Assembly: GCA_961205875.1 (NCBI GenBank)
Contig: OY540809.1
Span: 14,396,267-14,460,266, forward strand
Direction of reading: 5' to 3'
From: Sialis fuliginosa
Lineage: Eukaryota; Arthropoda; Insecta; Megaloptera; Sialidae
DNA length: 64,000 bases
Within the stretch, counting starts at the first letter, position 1. Every line of letters starts with the position of its first letter. Position numbers and translations under genes: made by a program. This document shows, piece by piece, positions 22,422 to 32,730 of the stretch. The notes beneath the pieces were generated by a model that did not search any database, was not told the DNA's origin, and saw only the letters and a list, made by a program, of their open reading frames with translations.

Positions 22422-22843
22422 CTAAAAATATCGAATTGGTATTTTTTTTGGATGCACTTTTAATAAATTTTTTTTGTAGGCTTTAATGACCGTTGTCCAT
22501 AAGAGATAACTTATCGGGCTGTTGTATGTTTTCGTATGATACTACTTGACGTTTCGACTCTAATGTTCATATCTGAAGAAGACTCCGACATGAGAGTCGA
22601 AAAGTCATGTAGTATTATACAACAACGTGGACAGTCCGAAAAGTTAGCTCTTATACACTTTTAAACAAATCTAATGCCTTATTTAATTTTATTTCGGTCT
22701 TGTCTCGTGCAGTGGCGTAACCAGATTTCTTTAAGGAGGGAGTATTTACAAACAAGGTTACTTTACTATTACAAAAATATCGTCTCGTCAAAATTTAAAA
22801 AGGTCTTGTCTACAAAATATATTATTGAAAAAAATGTACTTAC
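22422..22843 (-). promoter_or_regulatory. Possible leader intron of the 276-aa LRR gene
   Basis: The acceptor ends at 22422. The nearest good donor on the minus strand is GTAAGTAC at 22843, which would give a 422-bp intron. A small inverted-repeat element at 22499-22654 lies within it. The usual promoter cassette was not recognised here. Confidence 0.35.
22499..22654. mobile_element. Small inverted-repeat element (MITE-like)
   Basis: ATAAGAGATAACTTATCGGG at the left is mirrored by CCGAAAAGTTAGCTCTTAT at the right, and ACTACTTGACGTTTCGACTC pairs with GAGTCGAAAAGTCATGTAGT inside. About 156 bp, no coding capacity. Confidence 0.7.
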
Positions 22844-23629
22844 GGATGAAATAACGATTATTTAAAAAATATGTAGGTAACTCACTTACATCCAGAGTAA
22901 TAATTATTAAAATAATTCATGATTCATGATTTTATACTCCAACAAATTCATTTTATCTTAATATATTGCTATCGAAAAGTAAACATTGTAATTCATTATC
23001 AGAAATTATTCAATTTTTATATCACTTATATTATAATGATTGAAATGTAGGTACTCATATTGTTTGTAGAGATACTAAAATTTTGATAATTTTAAGTTTT
23101 TTTATTGTTTTGCTAATAAGTACCTTGATATGTTTAAATGTTATTTATTAAAAAATATTTTCAAGAATTAGTTGAGTATATTTTTATCTACTAAATAAAT
23201 AAGATAAATATCTTTATAAAATTGTTACTAGAGGCGGTTATGGCTTACCTACCGCTTGGATATGTTGTCCTATTTTATGCTATCCGAATATTTGTACCTA
23301 ATATTGAGCAGCATTGAAAAATTCATTCAAAAGAGTTGAATTTAAAAGAAAAGTTTGTACATTTATTTTCCATCTTATTTAAATAGAAGAAGAGTGCAAA
23401 ATATGTGCGATTCTGTCAATAATTTCAAAATATTTTTTTATTTAATTGAACTGCATGGAAACCAATTTTTGTTTTGTTGAACTAGGATAAATAAAAAGTG
23501 CAGAATAATGTGGTATAAATAAAATATTACAAAGTCGAAATAAAACAATATGTATTTAGTCTTAAGCTTTCATCATTTTTTGAAGGCTAATTAGGATAAC
23601 GACAACAGTACAACAAAATTTATTATATT
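22844..23629. other. Intergenic, with the shared LRR 3' flank
   Basis: About 23285-23575 is homologous to 17560-17850 and 25785-26080. The frame at 22674-22865 has no recognisable content. The 3' end of the next gene's decayed tail (RNIEYNKF in another phase) lies at about 23590-23640. Confidence 0.5.
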
Positions 23630-24385
23630 CTATGTTTCTAAAGCGCAGTCACAATATCTCTGGATCTTGTTATCATTATATGTATTAGTGATAGTAATAG
23701 TATTTAGTTTGGGTATGCTTTTGTAAATACAGTTTAAATTGTCTATTTTAGCTGGGTTGTCGATTATATTTAAAGATTCACAGTTTTCTAATCCATTAAA
23801 GGCTCTAACTTCCAAGTGTCTAATATTGTTTTCTGCTAGAATTAAAGTGCGTACATTTGAAAGGCCAAAGAATGTTCCTGTTTTAAGAGTTTTTATATCA
23901 TTAAGACGTAAATGCAAAAATGAAAGATTTGGCGTTTCCAAAAATGCTTCAGGAGTTATCTCGTTTATTCCACAATTTATAAATTTTAATGATTCTAGTT
24001 TTTTTAATCCTTTTAGAGTATAACGGTCTATGTTGAAATGTCCAAGGTTTCCATGCATACTCAGTTTTTCTAATTTAGTTAATGTAGAGAATGCAGAATC
24101 TTGTATTTTATTTATTAGAAAATCATTAATAATAAGTTCTTTGATGTTCTTGACTTTATCATTTAAAAAATAATAAGAAGTCAGCTTCTCAGAAAAAAAA
24201 TTCATTACGTCATTGTTAGTTAAGTCCATATTTTCAAGTTCTACATTTAGGTTTTCTATTGTATTTATATATTCGTTTTTATTTACATTAAGACAAAACA
24301 GATCTTTGTTTTCTAATTTACATTTGGCTTCTGCCAATGAACATCCCCAAAGTAGCAATATCAATGAAATATATTGAACCTCCAT
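23630..24385 (-). CDS. Secreted single-module LRR protein (251 aa)
   Basis: Signal peptide MEVQYISLILLLWGCSLAEA|K (two residues shorter at the start than the MDNTVQYISL form), cap CKLENKDLFCLNVNKNEYI, a linker with TSYYFLNDKVKNIKEL, and six to seven LRRs. It ends IQRYCDCALET. Only the CxC part of the usual tail remains in frame; a phase change downstream leaves fragments of the older ending. Closest relatives are the genes at 18680 and 26573, which share the downstream flank. The promoter cassette is intact. It is probably a secreted functional copy, although the tail truncation is shared with decaying relatives. Confidence 0.87.
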   Translation of the reverse strand: MEVQYISLILLLWGCSLAEAKCKLENKDLFCLNVNKNEYINTIENLNVELENMDLTNNDVMNFFSEKLTSYYFLNDKVKNIKELIINDFLINKIQDSAFSTLTKLEKLSMHGNLGHFNIDRYTLKGLKKLESLKFINCGINEITPEAFLETPNLSFLHLRLNDIKTLKTGTFFGLSNVRTLILAENNIRHLEVRAFNGLENCESLNIIDNPAKIDNLNCIYKSIPKLNTITITNTYNDNKIQRYCDCALET

Positions 24386-24395
24386 GTCGTGTGTT

Positions 24396-24820
24396 CTTAA
24401 ATATAATTACCTATAAATGTTTTAATAAAGTTATTTTATTTTTATAAATAAATAATATCAACGTGATTGCATTAAGAGTGAGCTATGTGCTTTTTAATGT
24501 CAAAAGATTTTCTAGCTTGCCCTTTATGTCCTTTATCACATTTACAGTATTGTTTTTTTTTTAATTTATAGGCAGATTAATGAACTAGTTTGGTAAAACT
24601 TATCAATTTAGTCTAAAAAACTTCCGTTAGTAGTAAAAAGTGTACTTACTTGAATCAGCAATGTTTATAGTTACGCAACCGAATATTTATTACTATTAAC
24701 AGTATTTGTTTTCTAGCCGCTTTTAAATACCATCCTTCAAAATTAATTGACATTTTCGCTTTACAAAAAGTACTTAAAACTAATGGCTAAATACAAAAAA
24801 CCATTAGATTTCTAGAACTC
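24396..24820 (-). promoter_or_regulatory. Promoter and leader-intron cassette of the 251-aa LRR gene
   Basis: Leader intron 24649-24396 (254 bp): donor TTCAAGTAAGT, acceptor TTTAAG. The first-exon context CTATAAACATTGCTGATTCA precedes the donor. The TATA-like GTATTTAAAAG is at 24730-24721. The block GCCATTAGTTTTAAGTAC is near 24770-24787 and GAGTTCTAGAAATCTAATGG reaches 24820. This is one of the best-preserved cassettes. Confidence 0.7.
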
Positions 24821-26123
24821 TTAGTTATTATCCAAAAGTGCATATTTAATTTATATTGTACGATACATTTTTTTCCAAAAGAGTATTATTATTTAAATGT
24901 TTTATATTTTTTATTATATATTTGTAATAATTAAAATACATGTTACCCCACCTTTAATAAAACTGCAAAAATCTTTTTAGCACCAATCGATATTAATCAT
25001 AAAATGCATACTACGCAAAACTTAATTTCTGGACAAAATATTTTATAAAATTATTATTTGTTTTGTTATGTATGACATGTTTAAAATTATGATGATTATT
25101 ATTTAAATATAAATTATATTTTACTGTATTAGTTATGTTTTTTTTAAATATTTTAGGACCATTATTTAGATAAGATAAAAAATAATTTATTTAAAACAAA
25201 ATTTATGTATATGGAACTCAAAATTCAATAAAAAGTATTCAATCATCTATGTGATCTACACAGGGCTTCGAACCGGAACTGAACCGAAAACCGGAAAAAC
25301 CGTTATTTTTTGCCGGAACGAAAATCGGAACCGAAACGAAATAAAAATATCGGTTTTTTCGGTTTAGTACATGTTAAAATACGCGTTAACATGTTCTTAC
25401 TTCCCACTTTAATTGTCGTTCGGGCTAGCATACAAGTACCATAAAATGTTCTAAATTATGATAGAAAATAAATTTTTAATATCTACAAATAATTTTGTTT
25501 TAATTAATCACTCGGATCTGAACCGAAAACCGAAAAAACCGTTATTTTTTCGGAGCGAAAACCGGAACTGAACCGAAATATATTTTTTTACTCGAACCGG
25601 AACGAAAAAAATAACGGTTCGAAGCCCTGGATCTGCAGTCTACACACATAAATTTAAATTCCATCATATTGCTTAATGCAAAACCCATATAATTTCTATG
25701 GAGTCTTTATAGTTAACACGTTATAAAAAAATGTAAGTACACTTTTAAACCTTTTATTATTACATTTTATTTTTATGTTATCCGAATATTTGTACCTAAT
25801 ATTGAGGAGCATTGGAAAATTCATTCAAAAGAGTTGAAATTAAAAAAAATTTTGTACATATATTTTCCATCTTATTTAAATATAAGTGAAGAGTGCAAAA
25901 TATGTACGATTCTGTCAATAAGTTCACAATATTTTTTATTTTATTGAACTGCATTGAAACCAATTTTGGTTTTGTTTAACTAGAATAAACAAAAAGTGCA
26001 GAATAATGTGGTGTAAATAGAATATTACAAAGTTGAAACAAAACAATATGTATTTAGTCTTCATCATCTATTGAAGGATAATTAGGATAGTGACAACTTA
26101 CAGTAGCAAGTAAATGTTCAAAT
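24821..26123. other. Intergenic with a MITE and the shared 3' flank
   Basis: No gene. Contains the CAGGG MITE (25261-25629) and the LRR 3' flank homology (about 25785-26080, AAAAAGTGCAGAATAATGTGG). Confidence 0.5.
25261..25629. mobile_element. hAT-like MITE, CAGGGCTTCGAACCG ends
   Basis: It starts CAGGGCTTCGAACCG and ends CGGTTCGAAGCCCTG. The interior is rich in CCGAAAACCG and its complement, so much of the 369 bp can self-pair. The flanks GATCTACA (25253-25260) and GATCTGCA (25630-25637) differ at one base and fit an old 8-bp duplication. A second copy enters the right edge of the window at 63897. Confidence 0.8.
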
Positions 26124-26775
26124 TTATTGTAGTCTACGTTTCTTAAGCAGCCACATATTCTCTTGATCTTGATATAAAGCACGTTTAAATGGGTTACTCA
26201 GAGTAATTTCATCTAGTTCTGGCATGTCACTGAAAATACAGTCTACATGTTCTATTTCAACAGGATTATCGGTGAAATTTAAAGATTCACAGTTTTCTAA
26301 TCCAGTAAAGGCTCCAACTTCCAAGTGTTTAATATTGTTTTTTGTTAGAATTAAAGTGCGTACATTTGAAAGATCAATGAACGTTCCTGTTTTTATTTCA
26401 TTAAGATGCAAATACAAATATGAAAGATTAGGTGTTTCCCTAAATGATTCAGGAGTAATGTCTTCTATTCCACAATTTGTAAATTTTAATGTTTCTAGAT
26501 TTTTTAACCCTTTCAGAGTATATCGGTCTATGTTGAAATATCCAAGGTTTGAATTCATACTCAGTTTTTCCAATTTAGTTAAAGTAGAGAAAGCAGAATC
26601 TTCTATTTTATTTATTAGAAAATCATTAATACTAAGTTCTTTGATGTTCTTAACTTTATCATTTGTGAAAAACTCATTAGTCAGTCTATCAGGATTTAAG
26701 ACAATGTTATTAAAGTTGATGCGATCAATTTCTACATTTAGTGTTGTTACTTCCCGATTCGAAATATAAAACCTT
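26124..26775 (-). pseudogene. LRR gene fragment: 3' part of a split multi-module gene
   Basis: The open frame starts inside a module at EVTTLNVEIDRINFNN, with no signal peptide or cap. It continues through NPDRLTNEFFTNDKVKNI and six LRRs, and stops at 26124 after a shifted tail. The true family tail (KRICGCLRN, then LLATVSCHYPNYPSID) follows one base out of phase, as in the gene at 18680. LRR4 lacks three residues. Its 5' half matches the modules of the gene at 32287, while the 3' half matches 18680. The break at the cap is exactly where the gene ending at 30284 is cut, so the two pieces were probably one gene. Confidence 0.75.
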
Positions 26776-28030
26776 GCTTCAACTTAAATGTTTTGAATTA
26801 AGATTTGTAAGTTTAAATAGTTTTTGTAGTAATGGAGATTGTATGTTAAACAAAATCCATTTTCAACCTAAACATAGCAGATTTGTACGCTTTTTCGATG
26901 TTTAAGCTGAAACCAGTTTCAAGAATTCTGCTACCAACTTGCATACCCTAAAAATTTATAAAACCTTACCTCACTCTAAAATCTCTAAATTAATTTATGG
27001 TACTGGGTTAAGGAAAAAAGCAGGTAAAAATGAATGTTTATAAATATCTATAAATATTTATTAATTTTTATTAATAATATAAAATACATAATATAATTTA
27101 CTATTAGGTACAAATAAAATAAATAAAACATGTTCACTTTAATCCAATGAAACTTACATAATTTTTTCAGATTTTTAAATGCAGATTTAGATTTATTAAA
27201 CAAAAAAATGGGTGTACCTATTGAAGGACCGCATAAAAAAAATCATGTATATAGATGTTTTTTCTCAGAAAAATATAAAGAATTTAATAAAATCATATTT
27301 AGCCACTAGAACGTCGATTGGTCGGTTACTGTCATTTCTAAGCAAGCTAGACGGGATAATCCGTTCGCCTAAAAGTTCGTATTTAAAATTTGACAATAAA
27401 AATTACACCAAATTTCTCTAATATTTTTATACATCAAAATTATTCAAAATAATATAATATGTAAAAGTATGTAGCAACACCTGATAGGTATTTACTTCAT
27501 TGAAAAATTATAATGAACATATAAATTTAATATACAATACGTACTTGTTGACAGTACTCAATGTTATGTTTTAAAGAAGCAAAGAAAGACATGTAATCCA
27601 TGTAATAAATAAAATATGTACTTACGTAAAGATAAAACAGATTACTGTATTGAACTTTGTGTTTATGAACTACTGTATTATAATAATTTCGTTGTAAAAT
27701 TGTGATAGATATATAGAACTAAACGTAGACGGCACACACAATCTTGAGCACATGCAACAAAATGGCCACCAATCACAAAGCTACCTTTAATATGCGCAAG
27801 CACTCTCAACGTTTCAATTCATAGAAATTATAACACAGAGAATGCATACGTTTAATATGTAATAGGAAAGAGGGAACCATGCAATTTGTTCCCAAATGAG
27901 AGGAAGACAAAATTATGTAAAGTATACTCAAAAAATGTGTTTAACAGATGGATTAGGTCGCCATCCATTCTTTTGTACCGAATGTTTAACTTACTCTATA
28001 TTATAATATTTATATAGTTAAATACGCACA

Positions 28031-29536
28031 AGCCGGGACTCGTTTATTGTAAGTCTCGTTTATTTTTATGTCTCGTTTATCGTAAATGCCGAGTTTCGTT
28101 TATTGTAAATTTTTTCTCCTCCTTCACCTCCCACCATTCTCGAGTCATGGCGTAAACGAACATATTTTTGAAATTTTTGTAGAATTAATTAGAGACACTT
28201 ATCACGGTCGTCACTCGTCACCTTGCTCATATTCGAAATTAAAAGTAAAGTAAAATTATTTCACTATCACGATTAACTATTAACGATAAATATTAAATAC
28301 CAAGGTTTACCAATCAGCGTTGGCGCGGGATTTCGAGTCACCACGAAGACGTATTCAAATGTTTGACATCACAGAACGTATTGCTAACTTAAGAATAGAA
28401 AAAATGACACTTCCCGAATAGACAAAATTGTCTGTGATAGCTTTTTCATGATTTTGAATGGTCGAATTTGTACTTCTTTGATTGTATACATATGTTGTTA
28501 AAATATCAAAAAATACGAAGACAAGAATAAATAAAGGATTTCTTGTATTTGATATTCTATTATACATTTATAACATTTGAATACATCTTCGTGGTCATAG
28601 ACATAGAGAATGGACAGTGCATTCTGTATTAACACAATGGTGTAACATCTGTTCAAAAAAGGAGAGAGAGATGCAGTGTAGTTTGGAATATATCTACCTC
28701 TTTTTCTAAGAATCTGATTGGTAGCTTACTATAGTTCAGGGTAGTATTTCTGTCAGATATATTTTTGTATATCTATCTTGTGATTTTTGTGCAATAAGTT
28801 TTTTATTAGAAAAGTAAATAATATAAACAATAAACATACTATAATGGTTCATATTTCATCGAGGAAATTAAAAAAAAATCAATTGATCTGATAGAAATTT
28901 GCAAAATTATGAATGGATATTCCGGGAAAATAACATTTTTGCTACCAAAAATATTTAATATATATATTAATAAAAAACAAGGTTAGTAAATGACTAACCT
29001 TGAATAAAAAATAATTTTAAATCAATTCCCACGTGGTTGCTACAAAATGATGAGGTGGATTGCTACACTTACAAACAGCACATACAAAACAAACAAACAA
29101 AATTTTAAATATTTTTTTTTTATTAGAACAAGATATTAGAATTGGTTAAAAAAAATTCGAAACTTATATTATTTAGAAATCAATAATTGTTTCTTTTTTT
29201 AAATAAATTTTTTTATAACGTTAATTATTTTAACCTCTTTATATACATATAGTATGTATATCTATGAATATTTGTAATGTTCGGGGCCAAGAAAGAAATA
29301 GTTACACTCCTGTTTAAAAAAAGGACAAGTATATTCCAAACCTGTTTCTATCTCTTTATTTTGACACAGTTTTGTGTTCGAGTCAGATGCCTGGTCCATT
29401 CTCTATGTCTATTATATGTTCGTGGTGATGTCGCTGATTGGTCAAGGATCTACACAAAACTTGGTGGGAGCCCCTCTCGACTTAAAATAAATGCGAATTT
29501 CTCGTGTTAAACGGTTTAAAATAAATGAGTCCCGAC
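28031..29536. mobile_element. Inverted-repeat element nested in the 3.5-kb insertion
   Basis: CGGGACTCGTTTATT near 28034 is mirrored by AAATAAATGAGTCCCG near 29520. CCAATCAGCG and TCACCACGAA near 28310-28343 are mirrored around 29419-29445. The right arm is split by the hAT-type MITE copy at 28596-29418. No coding capacity. Confidence 0.6.
28596..29418. mobile_element. Second hAT-type MITE copy, itself interrupted
   Basis: The left half (28596-28692) and right half (29300-29411) match the MITE at 5025-5243. They are separated by about 600 bp of unrelated AT-rich DNA. The flanking octamer TTCGTGGT occurs at 28588-28595 and 29419-29426, again an 8-bp target duplication. Confidence 0.75.
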
Positions 29537-30283
29537 TGTAATGAAAAAAAATTCAGATTTGTTTTTGCAATATTTTATTTTATTATAAATATGAAGTACT
29601 AGCACCAATATTAACTGCTTTAAGAACAAGATATACTGTTTTTTTGGGATTAATGAGCTTCTTTTTTGTAATTATCGTGAATTCTTGTTACTAATAAAAC
29701 AAGTACCTCTTTATTAAATCAATTTAATTACCAAAGTCCGTAAATATAGTTTTTTTTTTAAATTATAGTAAAACCAGTAATGGGTAAAAACCAGTGATGG
29801 ACAATTGCTAATGATTACAAAATGATAAGTAGGTACCTACTACGACACAAAACTTTTAAAATAAAGAATCGTAAAATCTGAAACAATGTAAAGCAGATGC
29901 TGTGATAATATAATAATTAATAAATAGATTACACTCATAATTAATTTAAATGTCCATCATTTTGACACTCATTGGCCGATTGTCATCAAATTAAGTGTAG
30001 ATTATATATGATTCAGTAATGGCAGTTATCAAATATCAATAAATATTTCTAATTTAGTACATTTAATTAAACGAGGGTCCAACACAGGAGTATGATCCAA
30101 GACTGATGCCAGTACATATATATATATACATTTAAAAGTATTTATAATCAAAAATAGGGTTTGTGCGTTATAGACGGAATTCAAAAGTATGTTTAAAATC
30201 TATCAATGTTCTTTTTAGATGTTATGTTTAAGCGGTTATGCGAACAACAAAGGAATTTAGGATTTAGAAAGTAAAACCAGGAT

Positions 30284-32287
30284 TTATTTTTCGACTCGGA
30301 TAGTTGCATTTTGGCAGTACAGATTCTTGTTTTCTAATTCACATTTAGATTCTAATACATTATTTGTGAGAGGTACATTGAAAATATCGTCTTTCAATTT
30401 GCTTAGTAAATTACCTTTTATAATCAATTTTTTTAAATTCTTTAATCCCACAAAAGCTTCATTTTCCATTCGTTTAATCTGATTATTTAAAAGAACGATA
30501 GTATGAACTTTTGTGAGACCAGCTAACATACCTTTTTTGAAGATAGGTATATTATTACCACACAAATATAATAACGAAACATTAGGCGTTTCTGTAAATG
30601 CATTAACAGCTATATCTTTTATACCACATTTTTCAAAATATAAAATTTCAATTTTCTTTAACCCTCCGAAAGTTTTTCTACTAATGTTGAAATATACTTG
30701 ATTTCTCTCCATCCTCAAATATTTTAAATTTATTAAGTTGGAAAAGGCAGAATCTTCTATTTTACTTATTTGAAAATCAGTAATGTTAAGTAAGATGATA
30801 TTTTTGACTTTATCATTTGTGAAAAACTCATTAGTCAGTCTATCAGGATTTAAGACAATGTTATTAAAGTTGATGCGATCAATTTCTACATTTAGTGTTG
30901 TTACATCTGTTAAATATTCATCTTTAGTTGCATTTTGGCAGTACAGATTCTTGTTTTCTAATTCACATTTAGATTCTAATATATTATTTGTGGGAGGTAC
31001 ATTGAAAATATCGTCTTTCAATTTGCTTAGTAAATTACCTTTTATAATCAATTTTTTTAAATTCTTTAATCCCACAAAAGCTTCATTTTCCATTCGTTTA
31101 ATCTGATTATTTAAAAGAACGATAGTATGAACTTTTGTGAGACCAGCTAACATACCTTTCTTGAAGATAGGTATGTTATTACCACACAAATATAATAACG
31201 AAACATTAGGCGTTTCTGTAAATGCATTAACAGCTATATCTTTTATACCACATTTTTCAAAATATAAAATTTCAATTTTCTTTAACCCTCCGAAAGTTTT
31301 TCTACTAATGTTGAAATATACTTGATTTCTCTCCATCCTCAAATATTTTAAATTTGTTAAGTTGGAAAAGGCAGAATCTTCTATTTTACTTATTTGAAAA
31401 TCAGTAATGTTAAGTAACATGATATTTTTGACTTTATCATTTGTGAAAAACTCATTAGTCAGTCTATCAGGATTTAAGACAATGTTATTAAAGTTGATGC
31501 GATCAATTTCTACATTTAGTGTTGTTACATCTGTTAAATATTCATCTTTAGTTGCATTTTGGCAGTACAGATTCTTGTTTTCTAATTCACATTTAGATTC
31601 TAATACATTATTTGTGGGAAGTACATTGAAAATATCGTCTTTCAATTTGCTTAGTAAATTACCTTTTATAATCAATTTTTTTAAATTCTTTAATCCCACA
31701 AAAGCTTCATTTTCCATTCGTTTAATCTGATTATTTAAAAGAACGATAGTATGAACTTTTGTGAGACCAGCTAACATACCTTTCTTGAAGATAGGTATGT
31801 TATTACCACACAAATATAATAACGAAACATTAGGCGTTTCTGTAAATGCATTAATAGCTATATCTTTTATACCACATTTTTCAAAATATAAAATTTCAAT
31901 TTTTTTTAACCCTCCGAAAGTTTTTCTACTAATGTTGAAATATACTTGATTTCTCTCCATCCTCAAATATTTTAAATTTATTAAGTTGGAAAAGGCAGAA
32001 TCTTCTAATTTACTTATTTGAAAATCAGTAATGTTAAGTAACATGATATTTTTGACTTTATCATTTTGGAAGAAATCTTTGTCCAATTTATCTGAATGGT
32101 TTAAGACAATGTTATTGAAACTAACGCTTTCAAGTTGTACATTTACAGTTTTTACTGCTGCTAAATATTCATTTATTGTTGTATTTTGGCAAATTAAATT
32201 CTTGTTTCTTTGTTTACATTTGGCCTCGGTCATAGAACATCGCAAAAGAAGTAACACCAGTGAAATAGAATGCACTTTATTGTACAT
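30284..32287 (-). CDS. Secreted LRR protein, three modules plus a truncated fourth (667 aa)
   Basis: Signal peptide MYNKVHSISLVLLLLRCSMTEA|K. Module cysteines lie at residues 24, 233, 441 and 649, a spacing of 209, 208 and 208. Each full module has the cap (CELENKNLYCQNATKDEYL in modules 2-4), a linker and six LRRs. Modules 1-3 are near copies, with a 624-bp DNA period. Module 4 ends after CQNAT; the frame then reads a few unrelated residues (IRVEK) and stops in inserted DNA. The missing remainder appears to lie at 26775-26124 beyond a 3.5-kb insertion. The shortened product would still be secreted, with three complete modules but no C-terminal tail. It could be expressed, but its natural end is lost, so treat it as a damaged gene. 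Confidence 0.85.
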   Translation of the reverse strand: MYNKVHSISLVLLLLRCSMTEAKCKQRNKNLICQNTTINEYLAAVKTVNVQLESVSFNNIVLNHSDKLDKDFFQNDKVKNIMLLNITDFQISKLEDSAFSNLINLKYLRMERNQVYFNISRKTFGGLKKIEILYFEKCGIKDIAINAFTETPNVSLLYLCGNNIPIFKKGMLAGLTKVHTIVLLNNQIKRMENEAFVGLKNLKKLIIKGNLLSKLKDDIFNVLPTNNVLESKCELENKNLYCQNATKDEYLTDVTTLNVEIDRINFNNIVLNPDRLTNEFFTNDKVKNIMLLNITDFQISKIEDSAFSNLTNLKYLRMERNQVYFNISRKTFGGLKKIEILYFEKCGIKDIAVNAFTETPNVSLLYLCGNNIPIFKKGMLAGLTKVHTIVLLNNQIKRMENEAFVGLKNLKKLIIKGNLLSKLKDDIFNVPPTNNILESKCELENKNLYCQNATKDEYLTDVTTLNVEIDRINFNNIVLNPDRLTNEFFTNDKVKNIILLNITDFQISKIEDSAFSNLINLKYLRMERNQVYFNISRKTFGGLKKIEILYFEKCGIKDIAVNAFTETPNVSLLYLCGNNIPIFKKGMLAGLTKVHTIVLLNNQIKRMENEAFVGLKNLKKLIIKGNLLSKLKDDIFNVPLTNNVLESKCELENKNLYCQNATIRVEK

Positions 32288-32297
32288 AATATGAATT

Positions 32298-32452
32298 CTA
32301 AAATATAAATACTAGATAAGTTATCGAAAATTTGAATCCGTTTTAAAATATTTATATTTCATAAATTAATAATCTATTTTATTTGGATACATGATATTCT
32401 AGCCTTTTCATTTTTTTTATAGAGATAATAAAAATAAGTTTTATAAACTTAC
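32298..32452 (-). promoter_or_regulatory. 5' UTR intron of the three-module LRR gene
   Basis: Donor AAAG|GTAAGT at 32452, acceptor TTTTAG ending at 32298, 155 bp. The donor context (ACATAAAG) is like that of the gene at 9740. Above it, AACTATTAATTTTAAGTATT near 32578-32597 resembles the block found in the smaller genes' promoters. Confidence 0.6.
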
Positions 32453-32730
32453 CTTTATGTATGTTACTGTGATAGTTTCGATTGCAAATGACAGCATTAA
32501 AAAAAAAACAATTATAAGTCATTAATTATTATAATTATGGAAACGTTAGTAATTATTTTGATTTCGTCCTCCAAAAAATACTTAAAATTAATAGTTCTTT
32601 CATAAATTAACTAAGCGTGTATATACATACTTTAAAAAATGAATATGTGTTATAGGTAATAAATGAACATAAGGAACAAAACTATAGTCAAATAGTTTAT
32701 ATCTATCACATTAATATAAAAAAGGACCCT

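Larger units (their letters stand above)
26753..30300. mobile_element. ~3.5-kb insertion splitting an LRR gene (putative TIR element)
   Basis: Left end CCGATTCGAAATATAAAACC; right end, read inverted, CCGAGTCGAAAAATAAATCC, which matches at 16 of 20 positions. Inside are other repeats (28031-29536, 28596-29418) and no transposase I can recognise. The flanking LRR code lacks about 20 bp compared with an intact cap, and there is no target duplication. The insertion was therefore accompanied by a small deletion, or the ends have since eroded. Confidence 0.6.
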
